Shown: positions 22,727-32,149, numbered from the stretch's first letter. The stretch: DNA of 43,946 bases from an uncultured Rickettsiales bacterium (GCA_900551865.1 URXV01000011.1:1-43946); one strand, 5' to 3'. Made by a program: numbers and translations. The notes: generated by a model not told the origin, from the sequence alone.

Positions 22727-23965
22727 ATGCCTGAAACGCCGCTTTTGCAAAATATCAGCCTGTTTTTAGACGATAAGCCGTCTGTATATGCCCTTCGCGA
22801 AAGGGCTCGACAATTACTGCTCCAATGCGGCTACCCTACAATCAAAACAGAAGCCTGGAAATATACCGATATCCGCCCGATTTTAAACAGTCGCCTTAAA
22901 GTTGATGCCTCTGAGCATATTTGTGGACACGACTGTTGCCGGCATAACGATAAAGCGCCATCTATTGAAATAAAATTTTGCAGTGGCAAATTGCATATAG
23001 AAGAGTACAATCTGCCGGACGGAATAAGCATAACCCCCCTCCCCTTGGCTTTGTATGAAGACAGTTGTAAACCATATCTGTTTCGTACTTTTAATCTTGA
23101 GAATCACCCGTTTGCTACCCTAAACGGCGTATATTTAGAACAGGGAATTTATATCCACATTGAAAAAGATGCCAGAATCACCCAACCGATTGTCATAAAC
23201 TATTCTCAAAACGACTGCATAGATACCCAATGCCATATTCACAATATTATTGTTGCAGAAAAAAATGCACAGGCCGAAATCTTTGAAAAATTTTCATCAG
23301 ATAAAAACAACTGCTATCTGCTTAATATTGTAAATGAAATTTATTTAAAACCCAACAGCAGGCTGAATCATTATAAAAAACAAAAAGAAAGCTTGTCCGG
23401 GTACCACATCGCCTTAAATGCCGCAAAAATACAGCAAGGCGCAACATACAAACAATATTATCTTGCTGAAGGCGGAAAAATCTGCCGTCAGGAAAACATT
23501 ATCAATCTGGAGCAAGCCCAGTCCTCCGCTGAAATATATTCAGCTTACACCGCAAAAAAGAACTGTTTGAATGATATTACGTCCGATATAAATCATCTGC
23601 ATTCGGAAACATTCTCAAATCAATACGCAAAAGCCGTTCTGGAAAGCGATTCCTCTGCTGTTTTCCAAGGAAAAATTCACATTTCCCCGCTCGCTGTCAA
23701 AACGACTGGGCATCAATTGCACAAAGCTTTATATCTAGATGGCAGAGCCCAATTAGATTGCAAACCTGAACTGGAAATATTTGCCGACGACGTAAAATGC
23801 TCACATGGGGCAAGCTGCGGCGAAATAAACAAAGATCAGTTGTTCTATCTGATGTCACGAGGTATTAATCAGGCTTCCGCAATTCGAATTTTAACCGAAG
23901 CCCATCTTAACGAAATTATAGAGCTTATCCCCAACGAAAAAATCCGCGCCGAATTTTGCGCTTAA
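22727..23965 (+). CDS. sufD: Fe-S cluster assembly protein SufD
   Basis: Scaffold partner of SufB and SufC. 412 residues, usual length. The N-terminal region has TEAWKYTDIRPIL, typical of SufD. The beta-helix core is followed by the conserved C-terminal block ELEIFADDVKCSHGASCGEI and LFYLMSRGINQASAIRILTE. SufD rather than SufB is supported by the N-terminus and the ADDVKCSHG motif. A Cys/His cluster at residues 64-73 (HICGHDCCRH) is unusual to my eye and might bind metal. No sufS, sufE or other suf gene follows; the next gene is convergent after 2 bp, and no terminator is visible between. Confidence 0.9.
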   Translation: MPETPLLQNISLFLDDKPSVYALRERARQLLLQCGYPTIKTEAWKYTDIRPILNSRLKVDASEHICGHDCCRHNDKAPSIEIKFCSGKLHIEEYNLPDGISITPLPLALYEDSCKPYLFRTFNLENHPFATLNGVYLEQGIYIHIEKDARITQPIVINYSQNDCIDTQCHIHNIIVAEKNAQAEIFEKFSSDKNNCYLLNIVNEIYLKPNSRLNHYKKQKESLSGYHIALNAAKIQQGATYKQYYLAEGGKICRQENIINLEQAQSSAEIYSAYTAKKNCLNDITSDINHLHSETFSNQYAKAVLESDSSAVFQGKIHISPLAVKTTGHQLHKALYLDGRAQLDCKPELEIFADDVKCSHGASCGEINKDQLFYLMSRGINQASAIRILTEAHLNEIIELIPNEKIRAEFCA

Positions 23966-23967
23966 AT

Positions 23968-24789
23968 TTACTCCTGACTGCGATTGCCGAAAATATATTC
24001 TGCCTGATATGCCAGAGAAGAAATAAACACTGCAACACTGGCATAAATAACAAAATAAAAGCAAAACTCCCCGGCCAGGCTGTTCACCCAAAAAGGAAAC
24101 CACTCATTCTGAACCCAAAATACGGTTACCGAACGAAATAAATAGGCAAAAATCAGAAAATAAAATAAAAACCAGCCTAAAATCTTATACAGATTATCAA
24201 ATACCGGCCAAAAAGAACAACGAAGATTAAACCATTTTTTGCCTTGTAAAAACCGGACAAACAACACGGAGTTAACCAATAAGACAAAAACAGCCAAAAT
24301 AATCATGGTAAAAATAAAAAAGAATAACAGTTCTTCACGCCAATCCTCAACTGGCTTTCGTATATTCAATGAATACGCCGCCCATCCGGCAACGCCCCAA
24401 AGCACCAAGTAAAACAAAATAAAACCAACGGTTTTTACATCTTTCAAATTAAGCTTGCAAACTATCTCCCCGCCGCTTTCGCTAATAGAATACCAACGGT
24501 TTATATACCAGGCCAATCCTCCGATAAAAGCTAAAACAGAGCCTCCCAAAGCAAACAAATTTGCCGAACAATAGAAACCCGGGCCTTCAATTCCCAACCC
24601 GCATAAAAAATTTCTCCCCAAAAATGAAGAAATAACCACGTTAAACAGTGCCGCCATGAAAGTCAACCACAAAAAACCTTTAAAACAGTCGTCTATTTTC
24701 TTTACCGGATATGTAAGCCCGCCGATAAAAGGAATAACGACTTCCCCTTCTTCGTTAACCCCGTTTTGAAATCGCTTTAGATTATTCAT
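23968..24789 (-). CDS. Unknown multi-spanning membrane protein
   Basis: 273 residues from the ATG at 24789, chosen because GGAGGTAAGA precedes it; an earlier ATG overlapping the dnaE stop has no site. About six membrane helices are visible, among them FLWLTFMAALFNVVISSFLG, VGFILFYLVLWGVAGWAAYS, a long LLFFFIFTMIILAVFVLLVN stretch, and FCFYFVIYASVAVFISSLAY. The soluble N-terminus (MNNLKRFQNGVNEEGEVVIP) is short. I do not recognise a family; the general look is close to DUF-type integral membrane proteins with paired aromatic helices. It lies 20 bp downstream of dnaE, so it is probably co-transcribed with it. It is convergent with sufD. Confidence 0.75.
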   Translation of the reverse strand: MNNLKRFQNGVNEEGEVVIPFIGGLTYPVKKIDDCFKGFLWLTFMAALFNVVISSFLGRNFLCGLGIEGPGFYCSANLFALGGSVLAFIGGLAWYINRWYSISESGGEIVCKLNLKDVKTVGFILFYLVLWGVAGWAAYSLNIRKPVEDWREELLFFFIFTMIILAVFVLLVNSVLFVRFLQGKKWFNLRCSFWPVFDNLYKILGWFLFYFLIFAYLFRSVTVFWVQNEWFPFWVNSLAGEFCFYFVIYASVAVFISSLAYQAEYIFGNRSQE

Positions 24790-24809
24790 TCTTACCTCCG
24801 CCTGCCGCA

Positions 24810-27800
24810 TTAAATCTCTTTAACCGACGATACGCCCGGAATACTTTTCAGCTTCGTCAGCATCATATTGTCTGAAAAGGCAAAACCGCCGTCCAGTTCT
24901 ATCCGAACATCCCAATCATTAAGTTCAGGTTCCAGATAAACTTTATTCAAACCGCGCATATCCGTATATAAGACCTTCTTCACCTCAGTAACAGCTGCAA
25001 TATTGTCAATAGAAATAACCAGCCCTTTCGCCTGTTCCGCAATCGCCTCGTCAAGCGTTTTGACGCTGTTTATCATAACCCGCGGATTCTCTTCTTCCGA
25101 CTGCTTGTTAATCGTAACCTTAACCAGCAACGGACAACCGGTATTTATAACATCTTCATATTTGGCCAATCCGTCGGAAAACATCATTCCTTCAAAATTC
25201 CCCGTTGTATCGGACAAACCGACAAACGCATACTTATTGCCGTTCTTGCTGATTCGCTTCTGAAAATTCTCCACACAACCGGCTATGTTTGCCTTAATGC
25301 TGTCCCCTACCCTGATGTTGGCCATAACCTCCTGACAGGTCTTAACGCCAAGTTTCTTCATGCTCTCCGCATAAACGTCAAGCGGATGTGCCGAAAGGTA
25401 AAAACCAATAGCCCCCGCTTCAAGCCGCAACTTCTCCAGATCCGGCCAGTCCGGCGCATCTGAAAGCTTAACCTTGGACGAATATTCTTCCGCCCCGAAC
25501 AGCGAAGATTGCGCACTGGTTTTCATCTCCGTCGCCGAGGAAATGTTTTTCAATATCGTGTCAATATTGGCAAAAAGCTTGCCTCTTTTTTTCTCAATGC
25601 TGTCAAAAGCACCGGCTTTAATCAGCTGCTCCAGCTGCTTGCGGTTAAGCTGTTTGGCGTCCACCCGGTTGATAAAATCCGAAATATCCTTGAATTTTCC
25701 GCCTTTTTCCCTTGCTTCCACAATAGCGTTCATATTCGATTCGCCGACGCCTTTAATCGCTCCCAGGGCATAACGCAGTTTACCGTCCTGCACGCTGAAT
25801 TTTGCCAGCGATTCGTTTACGTCCGGTTTCAAAACCTCAATCCCCATCGCCTTGCATTCGGCCTTAAATCCCGCCAGCTTGTCCGTATTCGTAATATCCA
25901 AATCCATAACGGCACACATAAATTCCACCGGAAAATGCGCTTTAAGGTACGCCGTGTGATACGATACGAGCGAATAAGCCGCCGCGTGCGACTTGTTAAA
26001 ACCATAAGACGCAAACTTTTCCATCTGGTCAAAAATGCTTTTGGCCACCTCCTCGTCAATACCGTTCTTAATCGCACCCTCGGTAAACATAATGCGCTGC
26101 TTCGGAATTTCGTCGCGCATTTTTTTACCCATAACTTTTCTGAGCTTGTCTGCACCGCCCATCGTATAGCCGCCCAGTTCGCGGGCAATCATCATTACCT
26201 GCTCCTGGTATACCATAATTCCGTAAGTTTCCTTCAAAATGGGCTCAAGCTTCGGATGCAGATACTTAATTTCCTCTTCTCCGTGCTTGCGCTTGATAAA
26301 CGTCGGAATATTGTCCATCGGCCCTGGACGGTAAAGCGACACAATCGCGATTAAATCCTCAAAACGGTCCGGCTTAATTTGCTTATGCACATCTTTCATT
26401 CCCGCCGATTCAAACTGGAAAACCGCCGTCGTTTTCCCGTCTTGCAGCATTTTATACGTCTCCGCATCGTCCAGAGGAACCGTCTCCATATCCAAGTCAA
26501 TTCCCTGCGCCCGTTTTATCCAGTCCACCGCCCGCTGTATAACCGTTAAAGTCTTAAGCCCCAAAAAGTCAAACTTGATCAACCCGGTTTCTTCAACATA
26601 TTTCATATCATACATCGTAACCGGCATATCTGCCCGCGGGTCTTTGTACAAAGGAACCAGCTCTTCCAAAGGCCTGTCGCCGATAACAACGCCCGCCGCA
26701 TGCATACCGGAGTTGCGATACAGCCCTTCCAGCTTTATCGCTATTTCAAAAAGTTTGTTCACCTGCGGATCATTCTGCCGCATTTCCTCTAATTCGGGAA
26801 CCTGTTCCAACGCCTCCGGCAAAGTCGGGTTTTTGCCTTGAGCGCCCGCCGGAATCATTTTGGAAATCCTGTCTGCCTGCGAATAAGGCATCTGCAACAC
26901 CCGCGCCACGTCACGGATAACAGCCTTCGATTGCAGCTTGCCATAGGTAATAATTTGCGCTACATGGTCAAAACCATATTTTTCCTGAACATATTCAATT
27001 GTTTTGTACCGGTTCTCCTGACAAAAATCCACGTCAAAGTCCGGCATGTTAACGCGTTCCGGATTCAGAAAACGCTCAAACAGCAAATCAAGCTTTAACG
27101 GATCAAGTTCCGTTACTTTCAACGACCACGCCACGATGGAACCCGCACCGGAACCTCGGCCGGGACCCACCGGAACGCCGTGCCCCTTCGACCATTTGAT
27201 AAAGTCCGATACGATTAGAAAATAGCCCGGAAATCCCATTTTCTTGATAACGCTCAACTCATATTCAAGGCGAGCGTAGTATTTTTCATCAATCTCGGCT
27301 TTCTGTTCGGCCGTCATTCCCTCAAAATAAACCGCCTTTTCCAATCGCTCGTTCAGCCCCTTATAAGCCTCTTCCGTAATGAATTCATCTTGTGTCTTGC
27401 CCTCCGGACATTCAAAAATCGGCAGCAAAGGATCTACTTTCTTGGAAAGATAATTGCAGAGCTTGGCGATTCGCACCGTATTGTTTACGGCTTCCGGCAA
27501 ATCGGAAAACAGTTCCACCATTTCCGCCTCCGAACGCAGGCGGTTATTTATGGAAAACTTGCGCCGGTTTTCGTTTGCGACATACTCTCCGGCGGATATG
27601 CAGACCAGCGCATCATGCGCCTCGTACATATCCTCGTCTAAAAAGAAAACCTCGTTCGTCGCCACCAGGGGAATATCATATTTATACGCCAAATCAATAA
27701 AAGCTTCCTCCGTCAGCCGTTCCTTTTCCGTACCGATTCGCGAAATTTCCATATACAGGCGGTCTTGAAATATCTCTTTCAGCTTAACGGTAAAATTCTC

Positions 27801-28283
27801 CGCTTCCTGTCGGCGGTTTTCCAGCAACAGCCTGCCGATAGTCCCTTCCGGCCCGGCTGTCAAAGCTATCAAACCGGCATTAAAATCCACAAGATTCTGC
27901 AATGTCAACTGCGGAACCCAGCCTTTTTCCGTATTGTCCAGATAAAACCGTTTCATAAGCTTCATAATATTGCCGTATCCTTCGGCATTCATAACCAAAA
28001 GAACAATTTTATCCGGTTCCTGCTCTTTGCCTTTCGAACGCATCAAATCGTCAGAATCCGCGTTTCGCAGCAAAAACTGACATCCCATTATCGGCTTAAT
28101 GCCCTCATCGGAGGCATACTTGGAAAAAGCCTTCCCGCCAAACATATTTGAGCTGTCTGTAACAGCAACCGCAGGAACTCCCATATCGTGCAGCTTATGG
28201 ATAAGGGTCGGGAGCATAATAGCCCCTTCGGCAAGTGAATATGCCGTATGAACTCTCAAGTGTACAAATTTAGGATCTCTCAT
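24810..28283 (-). CDS. dnaE: DNA polymerase III alpha subunit
   Basis: Replicative polymerase catalytic subunit. 1157 residues, typical for DnaE1. The N-terminal PHP domain opens with FVHLRVHTAYSLAEGAIML and VPAVAVTDSSNMFGGKAF. The polymerase core has FLIVSDFIKWSKGHGVPVGP, GRGSGAGSIVAW and the catalytic aspartates in MPDFDVDFCQENR. Next come the helix-hairpin-helix region and the OB domain (VGDSIKANIAGCVENFQKRI). The C-terminal ~70 residues are the tau-binding part. The clamp-binding motif is probably SSLFGAEE (read by eye). dnaQ lies 9 kb away in the same window. No strong Shine-Dalgarno sequence is seen before the ATG (GGGAAAAGCAG). Confidence 0.97.
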   Translation of the reverse strand: MRDPKFVHLRVHTAYSLAEGAIMLPTLIHKLHDMGVPAVAVTDSSNMFGGKAFSKYASDEGIKPIMGCQFLLRNADSDDLMRSKGKEQEPDKIVLLVMNAEGYGNIMKLMKRFYLDNTEKGWVPQLTLQNLVDFNAGLIALTAGPEGTIGRLLLENRRQEAENFTVKLKEIFQDRLYMEISRIGTEKERLTEEAFIDLAYKYDIPLVATNEVFFLDEDMYEAHDALVCISAGEYVANENRRKFSINNRLRSEAEMVELFSDLPEAVNNTVRIAKLCNYLSKKVDPLLPIFECPEGKTQDEFITEEAYKGLNERLEKAVYFEGMTAEQKAEIDEKYYARLEYELSVIKKMGFPGYFLIVSDFIKWSKGHGVPVGPGRGSGAGSIVAWSLKVTELDPLKLDLLFERFLNPERVNMPDFDVDFCQENRYKTIEYVQEKYGFDHVAQIITYGKLQSKAVIRDVARVLQMPYSQADRISKMIPAGAQGKNPTLPEALEQVPELEEMRQNDPQVNKLFEIAIKLEGLYRNSGMHAAGVVIGDRPLEELVPLYKDPRADMPVTMYDMKYVEETGLIKFDFLGLKTLTVIQRAVDWIKRAQGIDLDMETVPLDDAETYKMLQDGKTTAVFQFESAGMKDVHKQIKPDRFEDLIAIVSLYRPGPMDNIPTFIKRKHGEEEIKYLHPKLEPILKETYGIMVYQEQVMMIARELGGYTMGGADKLRKVMGKKMRDEIPKQRIMFTEGAIKNGIDEEVAKSIFDQMEKFASYGFNKSHAAAYSLVSYHTAYLKAHFPVEFMCAVMDLDITNTDKLAGFKAECKAMGIEVLKPDVNESLAKFSVQDGKLRYALGAIKGVGESNMNAIVEAREKGGKFKDISDFINRVDAKQLNRKQLEQLIKAGAFDSIEKKRGKLFANIDTILKNISSATEMKTSAQSSLFGAEEYSSKVKLSDAPDWPDLEKLRLEAGAIGFYLSAHPLDVYAESMKKLGVKTCQEVMANIRVGDSIKANIAGCVENFQKRISKNGNKYAFVGLSDTTGNFEGMMFSDGLAKYEDVINTGCPLLVKVTINKQSEEENPRVMINSVKTLDEAIAEQAKGLVISIDNIAAVTEVKKVLYTDMRGLNKVYLEPELNDWDVRIELDGGFAFSDNMMLTKLKSIPGVSSVKEI

Positions 28284-28370
28284 CTGCTTTTCCCATCAGT
28301 TCCCGAACACCTTGTTTCGGAGTCTAGCACAAACTTATTATATCTCAACAGTTTTATCCGTAAAATAACA

Positions 28371-28404
28371 AAAAACGGGCACAGTACAACATAACTGTAC
28401 CCGT
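28371..28404 (-). terminator. Terminator of eno and the small membrane protein
   Basis: Arms 28375-28385 and 28394-28404 (ACGGGCACAGT / ACTGTACCCGT). The one mismatch becomes a G-U pair in minus-strand RNA, and a run of T follows there (TTTTTTGTTATTTT), which points to minus-strand use. Confidence 0.8.
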
Positions 28405-28428
28405 CTTAATGCTTTCACGCACAAAAGC

Positions 28429-28683
28429 TTATTCGTATTTGGCTTCCGCCCCATGTTCATAAACTTGTTGTGCCTCGTCAAAATTATTTTTCAAAACTTT
28501 GCCGAGTCTGGAAGCTGATTCTGCCGTATTGGAGGCCGCGCTACCCTCGACGCTCTCGCTGAAAGTAACTTTCAGATATTCCAGCTGTTCTTCCGGCGTA
28601 GAACCGTCCGCAAGCCACCAGAAACCCGAACCGAAACCGGCCAATACGATAACTGCAATGATGAAATATACGAATCCTTTCAT
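28429..28683 (-). CDS. Unknown small single-pass membrane protein
   Basis: 84 residues. An N-terminal membrane helix (FVYFIIAVIVLAGFGSGFWW) is followed by an acidic, probably helical tail (EEQLEYLKVTFSESVEGSAA, then a VLKNNFDEAQQVYEHG segment). GGAG lies 8 bases before the ATG. It starts 13 bp after eno and shares its terminator, so it is co-transcribed with enolase. No family recognised. It could be a small anchor or a peptide with a signal-anchor; the glycolytic neighbour does not reveal its role. Confidence 0.65.
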   Translation of the reverse strand: MKGFVYFIIAVIVLAGFGSGFWWLADGSTPEEQLEYLKVTFSESVEGSAASNTAESASRLGKVLKNNFDEAQQVYEHGAEAKYE

Positions 28684-28696
28684 CGTATAATCTCCT

Positions 28697-29974
28697 TTAC
28701 TTTTTCAGAATTGACTTCCCTGCATAAATTGCGGCATCGCCCAATTCTTCCTCAATACGAATAAGCTGATTATATTTTGCCATTCTGTCTGTACGCGACA
28801 TAGAACCGGTTTTAATCTGGCCGCAGTTTGTCGCAACGGCAATATCGGCAATCGTCGTATCTTCGGTTTCGCCCGAACGGTGCGACAAAACGGCGGTATA
28901 TTTATGACGCTGAGCCAAATCAACGGCTTTCATTGTTTCTGTCAGTGTACCGATTTGATTTACCTTAACCAGAATGGAGTTGGCAACGCCTTTTTCAATC
29001 CCCATAGCCAGACGTTTTGGATTCGTAACAAACAAATCATCGCCGACCAACTGAATCTTATCGCCCAAAGCATCAGTCAACATCTTCCAGCCTTCCCAGT
29101 CGTCTTCGGCCATACCGTCTTCAATCGAGAAAATCGGGAACTTAGCGCACAAATCTTTATAGAACTCAACCATCTGAGCAGAAGTATAAGACTTACCTTC
29201 GCCTTTCATTTCATATTTTCCGTTCTCATAAAATTCGGAAGAAGCTGCATCAATCGCCAAAACGACATCTTCGCCCGGAACAAAACCGGCATCTTTAATC
29301 GACTTGACAATAAAGCTCAAAGCTTCTTCTGCCGATTGCAGATTCGGAGCAAAACCGCCTTCGTCGCCGACGTTGGTATTATGGCCGGCAGCTTTCAGGT
29401 TCTTTTTCAGCGTATGGAAAATTTCAGCCCCCATACGGATAGCTTCACGGATAGACGAAGCCGAAACCGGCATAATCATAAATTCCTGAATATCAATCGG
29501 ATTGTCAGCGTGCTTGCCGCCATTAACGATATTCATCATCGGAACAGGCAAAGTCCGAGCCATTGTACCGCCAAGATAACGATACAGCGGCACGCCAAGT
29601 TCGTCAGCCTGCGCTTTTGCAACCGCCATAGATACGGCCAAAATAGCATTGGCGCCGAGTTTTCCCTTGTTTTCGGTACCATCCAGTTCAATCATCGTTC
29701 TGTCAACGTCAATCTGGCTTTCGGAATCAAATCCGATTAAAGCATCGCTGATTGCCTCGTTTACATTTTCAACAGCCTTTTCAACACCTTTTCCCATATA
29801 GCGCGATTTGTCGCCGTCTCTCAATTCAACAGCTTCATGAACGCCGGTCGAAGCGCCGGAAGGTACGGCTGCCCGCCCAAAAGCGCCTGACTGCAGCAAA
29901 ACATCAGCCTCAACAGTAGGATTTCCGCGGGAATCCAAAATTTCTCTGGCAAAAATATCAACGATTGTACTCAT
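28697..29974 (-). CDS. eno: Enolase
   Basis: Converts 2-phosphoglycerate to phosphoenolpyruvate; also a common RNA degradosome component. About 425 residues. N-terminal signature VDIFAREILDSRGNPTVEAD. The active-site blocks are VGDEGGFAPNL, YPIFSIEDG-type (FPIFSIEDGMAEDDWEGW), LVGDDLFVTNP, VKVNQIGTLTET and VLSHRSGETEDTTIADIAVA. Two ATGs are adjacent (29977 and 29974). The second has better spacing to GGAG (6 versus 3 bases). It is divergent from the deaminase. PPDK in the same window works on the product, PEP. Confidence 0.97.
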   Translation of the reverse strand: MSTIVDIFAREILDSRGNPTVEADVLLQSGAFGRAAVPSGASTGVHEAVELRDGDKSRYMGKGVEKAVENVNEAISDALIGFDSESQIDVDRTMIELDGTENKGKLGANAILAVSMAVAKAQADELGVPLYRYLGGTMARTLPVPMMNIVNGGKHADNPIDIQEFMIMPVSASSIREAIRMGAEIFHTLKKNLKAAGHNTNVGDEGGFAPNLQSAEEALSFIVKSIKDAGFVPGEDVVLAIDAASSEFYENGKYEMKGEGKSYTSAQMVEFYKDLCAKFPIFSIEDGMAEDDWEGWKMLTDALGDKIQLVGDDLFVTNPKRLAMGIEKGVANSILVKVNQIGTLTETMKAVDLAQRHKYTAVLSHRSGETEDTTIADIAVATNCGQIKTGSMSRTDRMAKYNQLIRIEEELGDAAIYAGKSILKK

Positions 29975-30008
29975 CATTTACTCCTATTATTAAATTAAAG
30001 TGTAAACC

Positions 30009-30036
30009 AATATAACTTTAAGCGTAGTAAAGTCAA
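30009..30036 (-). promoter_or_regulatory. Probable sigma70 promoter of eno
   Basis: Minus strand TTGACT (30031-30036), 16-bp spacer, TATATT (30009-30014), about 35 bases before the start. Confidence 0.5.
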
Positions 30037-30117
30037 GATTCTTCTATATTTTATCGCCCTGTTTCTGTAAAATAAAAACCTTGTAAAATAATAAAAAAAT
30101 GCTAAACTTCTGTTCAG

Positions 30118-30123
30118 TATAAT
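30118..30123 (+). promoter_or_regulatory. Possible -10 element of the deaminase gene
   Basis: Perfect TATAAT 20 bases before the ATG. No convincing -35 at 16-18 bp, so the call rests on one element. Confidence 0.35.
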
Positions 30124-30143
30124 CAAAGCCCGGAGTTTTTAGC

Positions 30144-30608
30144 ATGTTCACCATGAAATGGCACTATCGCTTTATGGAGTTGGCAAAGTTGGTTGCAACC
30201 TGGTCCAAAGACACGTCAACCAAAACCGGAGCCGTTATCGTCGGTCCAGATAAAGAAATCCGCGCAACCGGATACAACGGTTTCGTCAGAGGTGTCGATG
30301 ACGATGTTTTTGAACGTTTTGAACGCCCAACCAAATACGATTTTTTTGAACATGCGGAAAGAAACGCCGTATATAATGCCTGTCTGTGCGGAACCTGCGT
30401 CAAAGGCTGCGTTTTGTATGCAACGCATTTCCCCTGCACGGACTGCACGCGCGCCATCATTCAGTCCGGCATAAAACTGGTTGTTACCAACCCTTTGGTC
30501 ATAGATAAAAACACGCCGCACAATACATGGCGCGACCGTATCACCTATTCCGAACAAATGCTGAAAGAAGCCGGCGTTGAATTGATGATACTGTCGCCAC
30601 AGAAATAA
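30144..30608 (+). CDS. dCMP deaminase family protein (ComEB-like)
   Basis: Zinc enzyme converting dCMP to dUMP, feeding thymidylate synthesis. 154 residues. Zinc ligands and catalytic Glu are visible: His70-Ala-Glu72 (FFEHAERNAVYNA) and Cys98/Cys101 (HFPCTDCTRAII). The N-terminal TSTKTGAVIVGPDKEIRATG is the standard cytidine-deaminase-fold start, and the GYNGF block follows. Extra cysteines (CLCGTCVKGC, residues 80-89) lie between the two zinc motifs. GGAG is ~9 bases before the ATG. The exact substrate (dCMP or another nucleotide) cannot be told from sequence alone; the alternative is a related ComE operon protein 2-type deaminase. Confidence 0.85.
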   Translation: MFTMKWHYRFMELAKLVATWSKDTSTKTGAVIVGPDKEIRATGYNGFVRGVDDDVFERFERPTKYDFFEHAERNAVYNACLCGTCVKGCVLYATHFPCTDCTRAIIQSGIKLVVTNPLVIDKNTPHNTWRDRITYSEQMLKEAGVELMILSPQK

Positions 30609-30698
30609 AAAACTTAAAAACAGTGCCTTTAAAACCGTCAATCCGTACTTATATTGCAACTACATTTAGCCAATACCTTGATTTTAGAGGAGATATAA

Positions 30699-31331
30699 AT
30701 GAAAGTTTTAATAACGGACGAACAATCATTATTCAGAGACGGACTGTCACTAAGATTAAAACAGATAAATCAGGATATTGCCATTCTGCAATCCTCAAAT
30801 CTGGTAGATATGCAAAAAATATTATCCAAAGAACCGGATATCGATATATTGATAGTGGACATAGATCTGGCTGAATTAAACGCCGCCGAAATAATCAACA
30901 AAATAAAAAACCTGGCTCCAAATACCAAAATAGTAGCTATATCCTCATCAGAAGACACAAGAAACATAAAAAAAATTTTGTCCTGCGGCGTAAAAGGCTA
31001 TATTCCCAAACGTTCCGACAGTAACATCTTAAGCGGTGCATTAAAATTGATATTGGATGGCGGAACCTATATCCCTCCGGCCATGCTTGACAATGGAATT
31101 GACTACAATGGTTCCAGCCATATTTCTAATCCCCTGAAAAAGAATCTGACTAATCGGCAATCGCAGGTTTTGGATTTAATAGCCCAAGGTAAATCAAACA
31201 AACAAATTGCCTACGATATGGGCGTATCGGAAGCTACCGTAAAATTGCATATAAATGCCCTTTTGCGTTCATTAAAGGTAAATAACCGCACCCAAGCTGT
31301 CATTACTGCACAAAAAATGGGGCTGATTTAA
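30699..31331 (+). CDS. Response regulator, LuxR/NarL-FixJ type
   Basis: 210 residues. Receiver domain (1-~120): acidic pair Asp7-Glu8, phosphorylation site Asp54 (ILIVDIDL), Ser82 and Lys104 (GYIPK), all in the expected places. C-terminal GerE/LuxR helix-turn-helix (about 147-208): LTNRQSQVLDLIAQGKSNKQ then IAYDMGVSEATVKLHINALL. GAGGAG lies ~7 bases before the ATG. No histidine kinase is nearby, so it is an orphan. It is followed 75 bp later by a prepilin-type peptidase, which may be in its operon. Pilus or surface regulation is a guess from this neighbour only. Confidence 0.92.
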   Translation: MKVLITDEQSLFRDGLSLRLKQINQDIAILQSSNLVDMQKILSKEPDIDILIVDIDLAELNAAEIINKIKNLAPNTKIVAISSSEDTRNIKKILSCGVKGYIPKRSDSNILSGALKLILDGGTYIPPAMLDNGIDYNGSSHISNPLKKNLTNRQSQVLDLIAQGKSNKQIAYDMGVSEATVKLHINALLRSLKVNNRTQAVITAQKMGLI

Positions 31332-31406
31332 CTATATTCGGCCCTGTTTAACTATTATTTACCATTGCCGGCTATATTAAAGGCAAAATTAACGCGGAGA
31401 CATAAA

Positions 31407-32108
31407 ATGCCCTATATTTTTATTGGTTTTGCCTTTGGTTTCGCCATTCCTTATCTGGCGCGGCGCTTTTCAAAATTTATGCCGGCAACATTCGCCTGCG
31501 CTTTATACCGAATATTTCGTCCCAACAAAACTGTTTCAAAAGAAAAAAGAAAAAACAACCACAAATACAATTTGTTGTGCCACAGATACTTTATGCGTTC
31601 GCTGGGATGGGGAATAATTACTGCCGCAACCATATATCTGGCTTCCCTTGTTCTGCCCGAAAATGAAACGCCGTGGATAGCCTTTTTCATCATTATGCTT
31701 TATACCCTCATGGAAATAGACAAGAGAATGTTGCTATTGCCTGACATTCTGACCGTTCCGCTGTTGATTGCCGGTTTTTCCTACGCTGTTTTCGCCGGAG
31801 GAATGCTTGGATACGAACCTGCCGCATCCGCAGCAAATAGTGCTTTGGGAGCAGCAGCGGGATACGTTATTCCAGTTATTGCCTCACTTTTTTTAATAAA
31901 AAAATACCCGGAAGCATTTGGCGGAGGAGACATCAAATTGCTGTCTGCAGTCGGTTCCTGGGTGGGCCTGACAAATATCCCGTACGTTATCCTGTTGTCC
32001 TGTCTGCTGTTTGCTGTCTCCTGCTTTATCAACAAACAACGTCAGGGAGCTTTCGGACCGTCTATTGTCATTGCATCATTAATTATATTATTTCTATCTG
32101 AATACTAA
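31407..32108 (+). CDS. A24-family prepilin-type peptidase
   Basis: Membrane aspartyl protease that trims type IV pilin-like or Flp pilin precursors. 233 residues from the ATG at 31407, preceded by GGAG with 7-base spacing; the longer frame from 31365 has none. The two catalytic aspartates are Asp105 (LMEIDKRMLLLPDILT) and Asp175 (FGGGDIKLL, the GxGD motif). About six or seven membrane helices. The N-terminal CxxC methylase domain of PilD-type enzymes is absent, so it resembles the short CpaA/TadV form, though with an N-terminal basic stretch (KTVSKEKRKNNHKY). No pilin, ATPase or secretin gene is in the window, so the substrate is unknown. Confidence 0.85.
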   Translation: MPYIFIGFAFGFAIPYLARRFSKFMPATFACALYRIFRPNKTVSKEKRKNNHKYNLLCHRYFMRSLGWGIITAATIYLASLVLPENETPWIAFFIIMLYTLMEIDKRMLLLPDILTVPLLIAGFSYAVFAGGMLGYEPAASAANSALGAAAGYVIPVIASLFLIKKYPEAFGGGDIKLLSAVGSWVGLTNIPYVILLSCLLFAVSCFINKQRQGAFGPSIVIASLIILFLSEY

Positions 32109-32115
32109 AAACATA

Positions 32116-32146
32116 AATCCCCTTTGCTATCACAGCAAAGGGGATT
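32116..32146. terminator. Shared hairpin terminator between convergent genes
   Basis: Perfect 13-bp stem AATCCCCTTTGCT / AGCAAAGGGGATT with a 5-base loop, T-rich on both strands. It lies 7 bases after the peptidase stop and just downstream of the convergent gene ending at 32150. Confidence 0.8.
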
Positions 32147-32149
32147 GTT

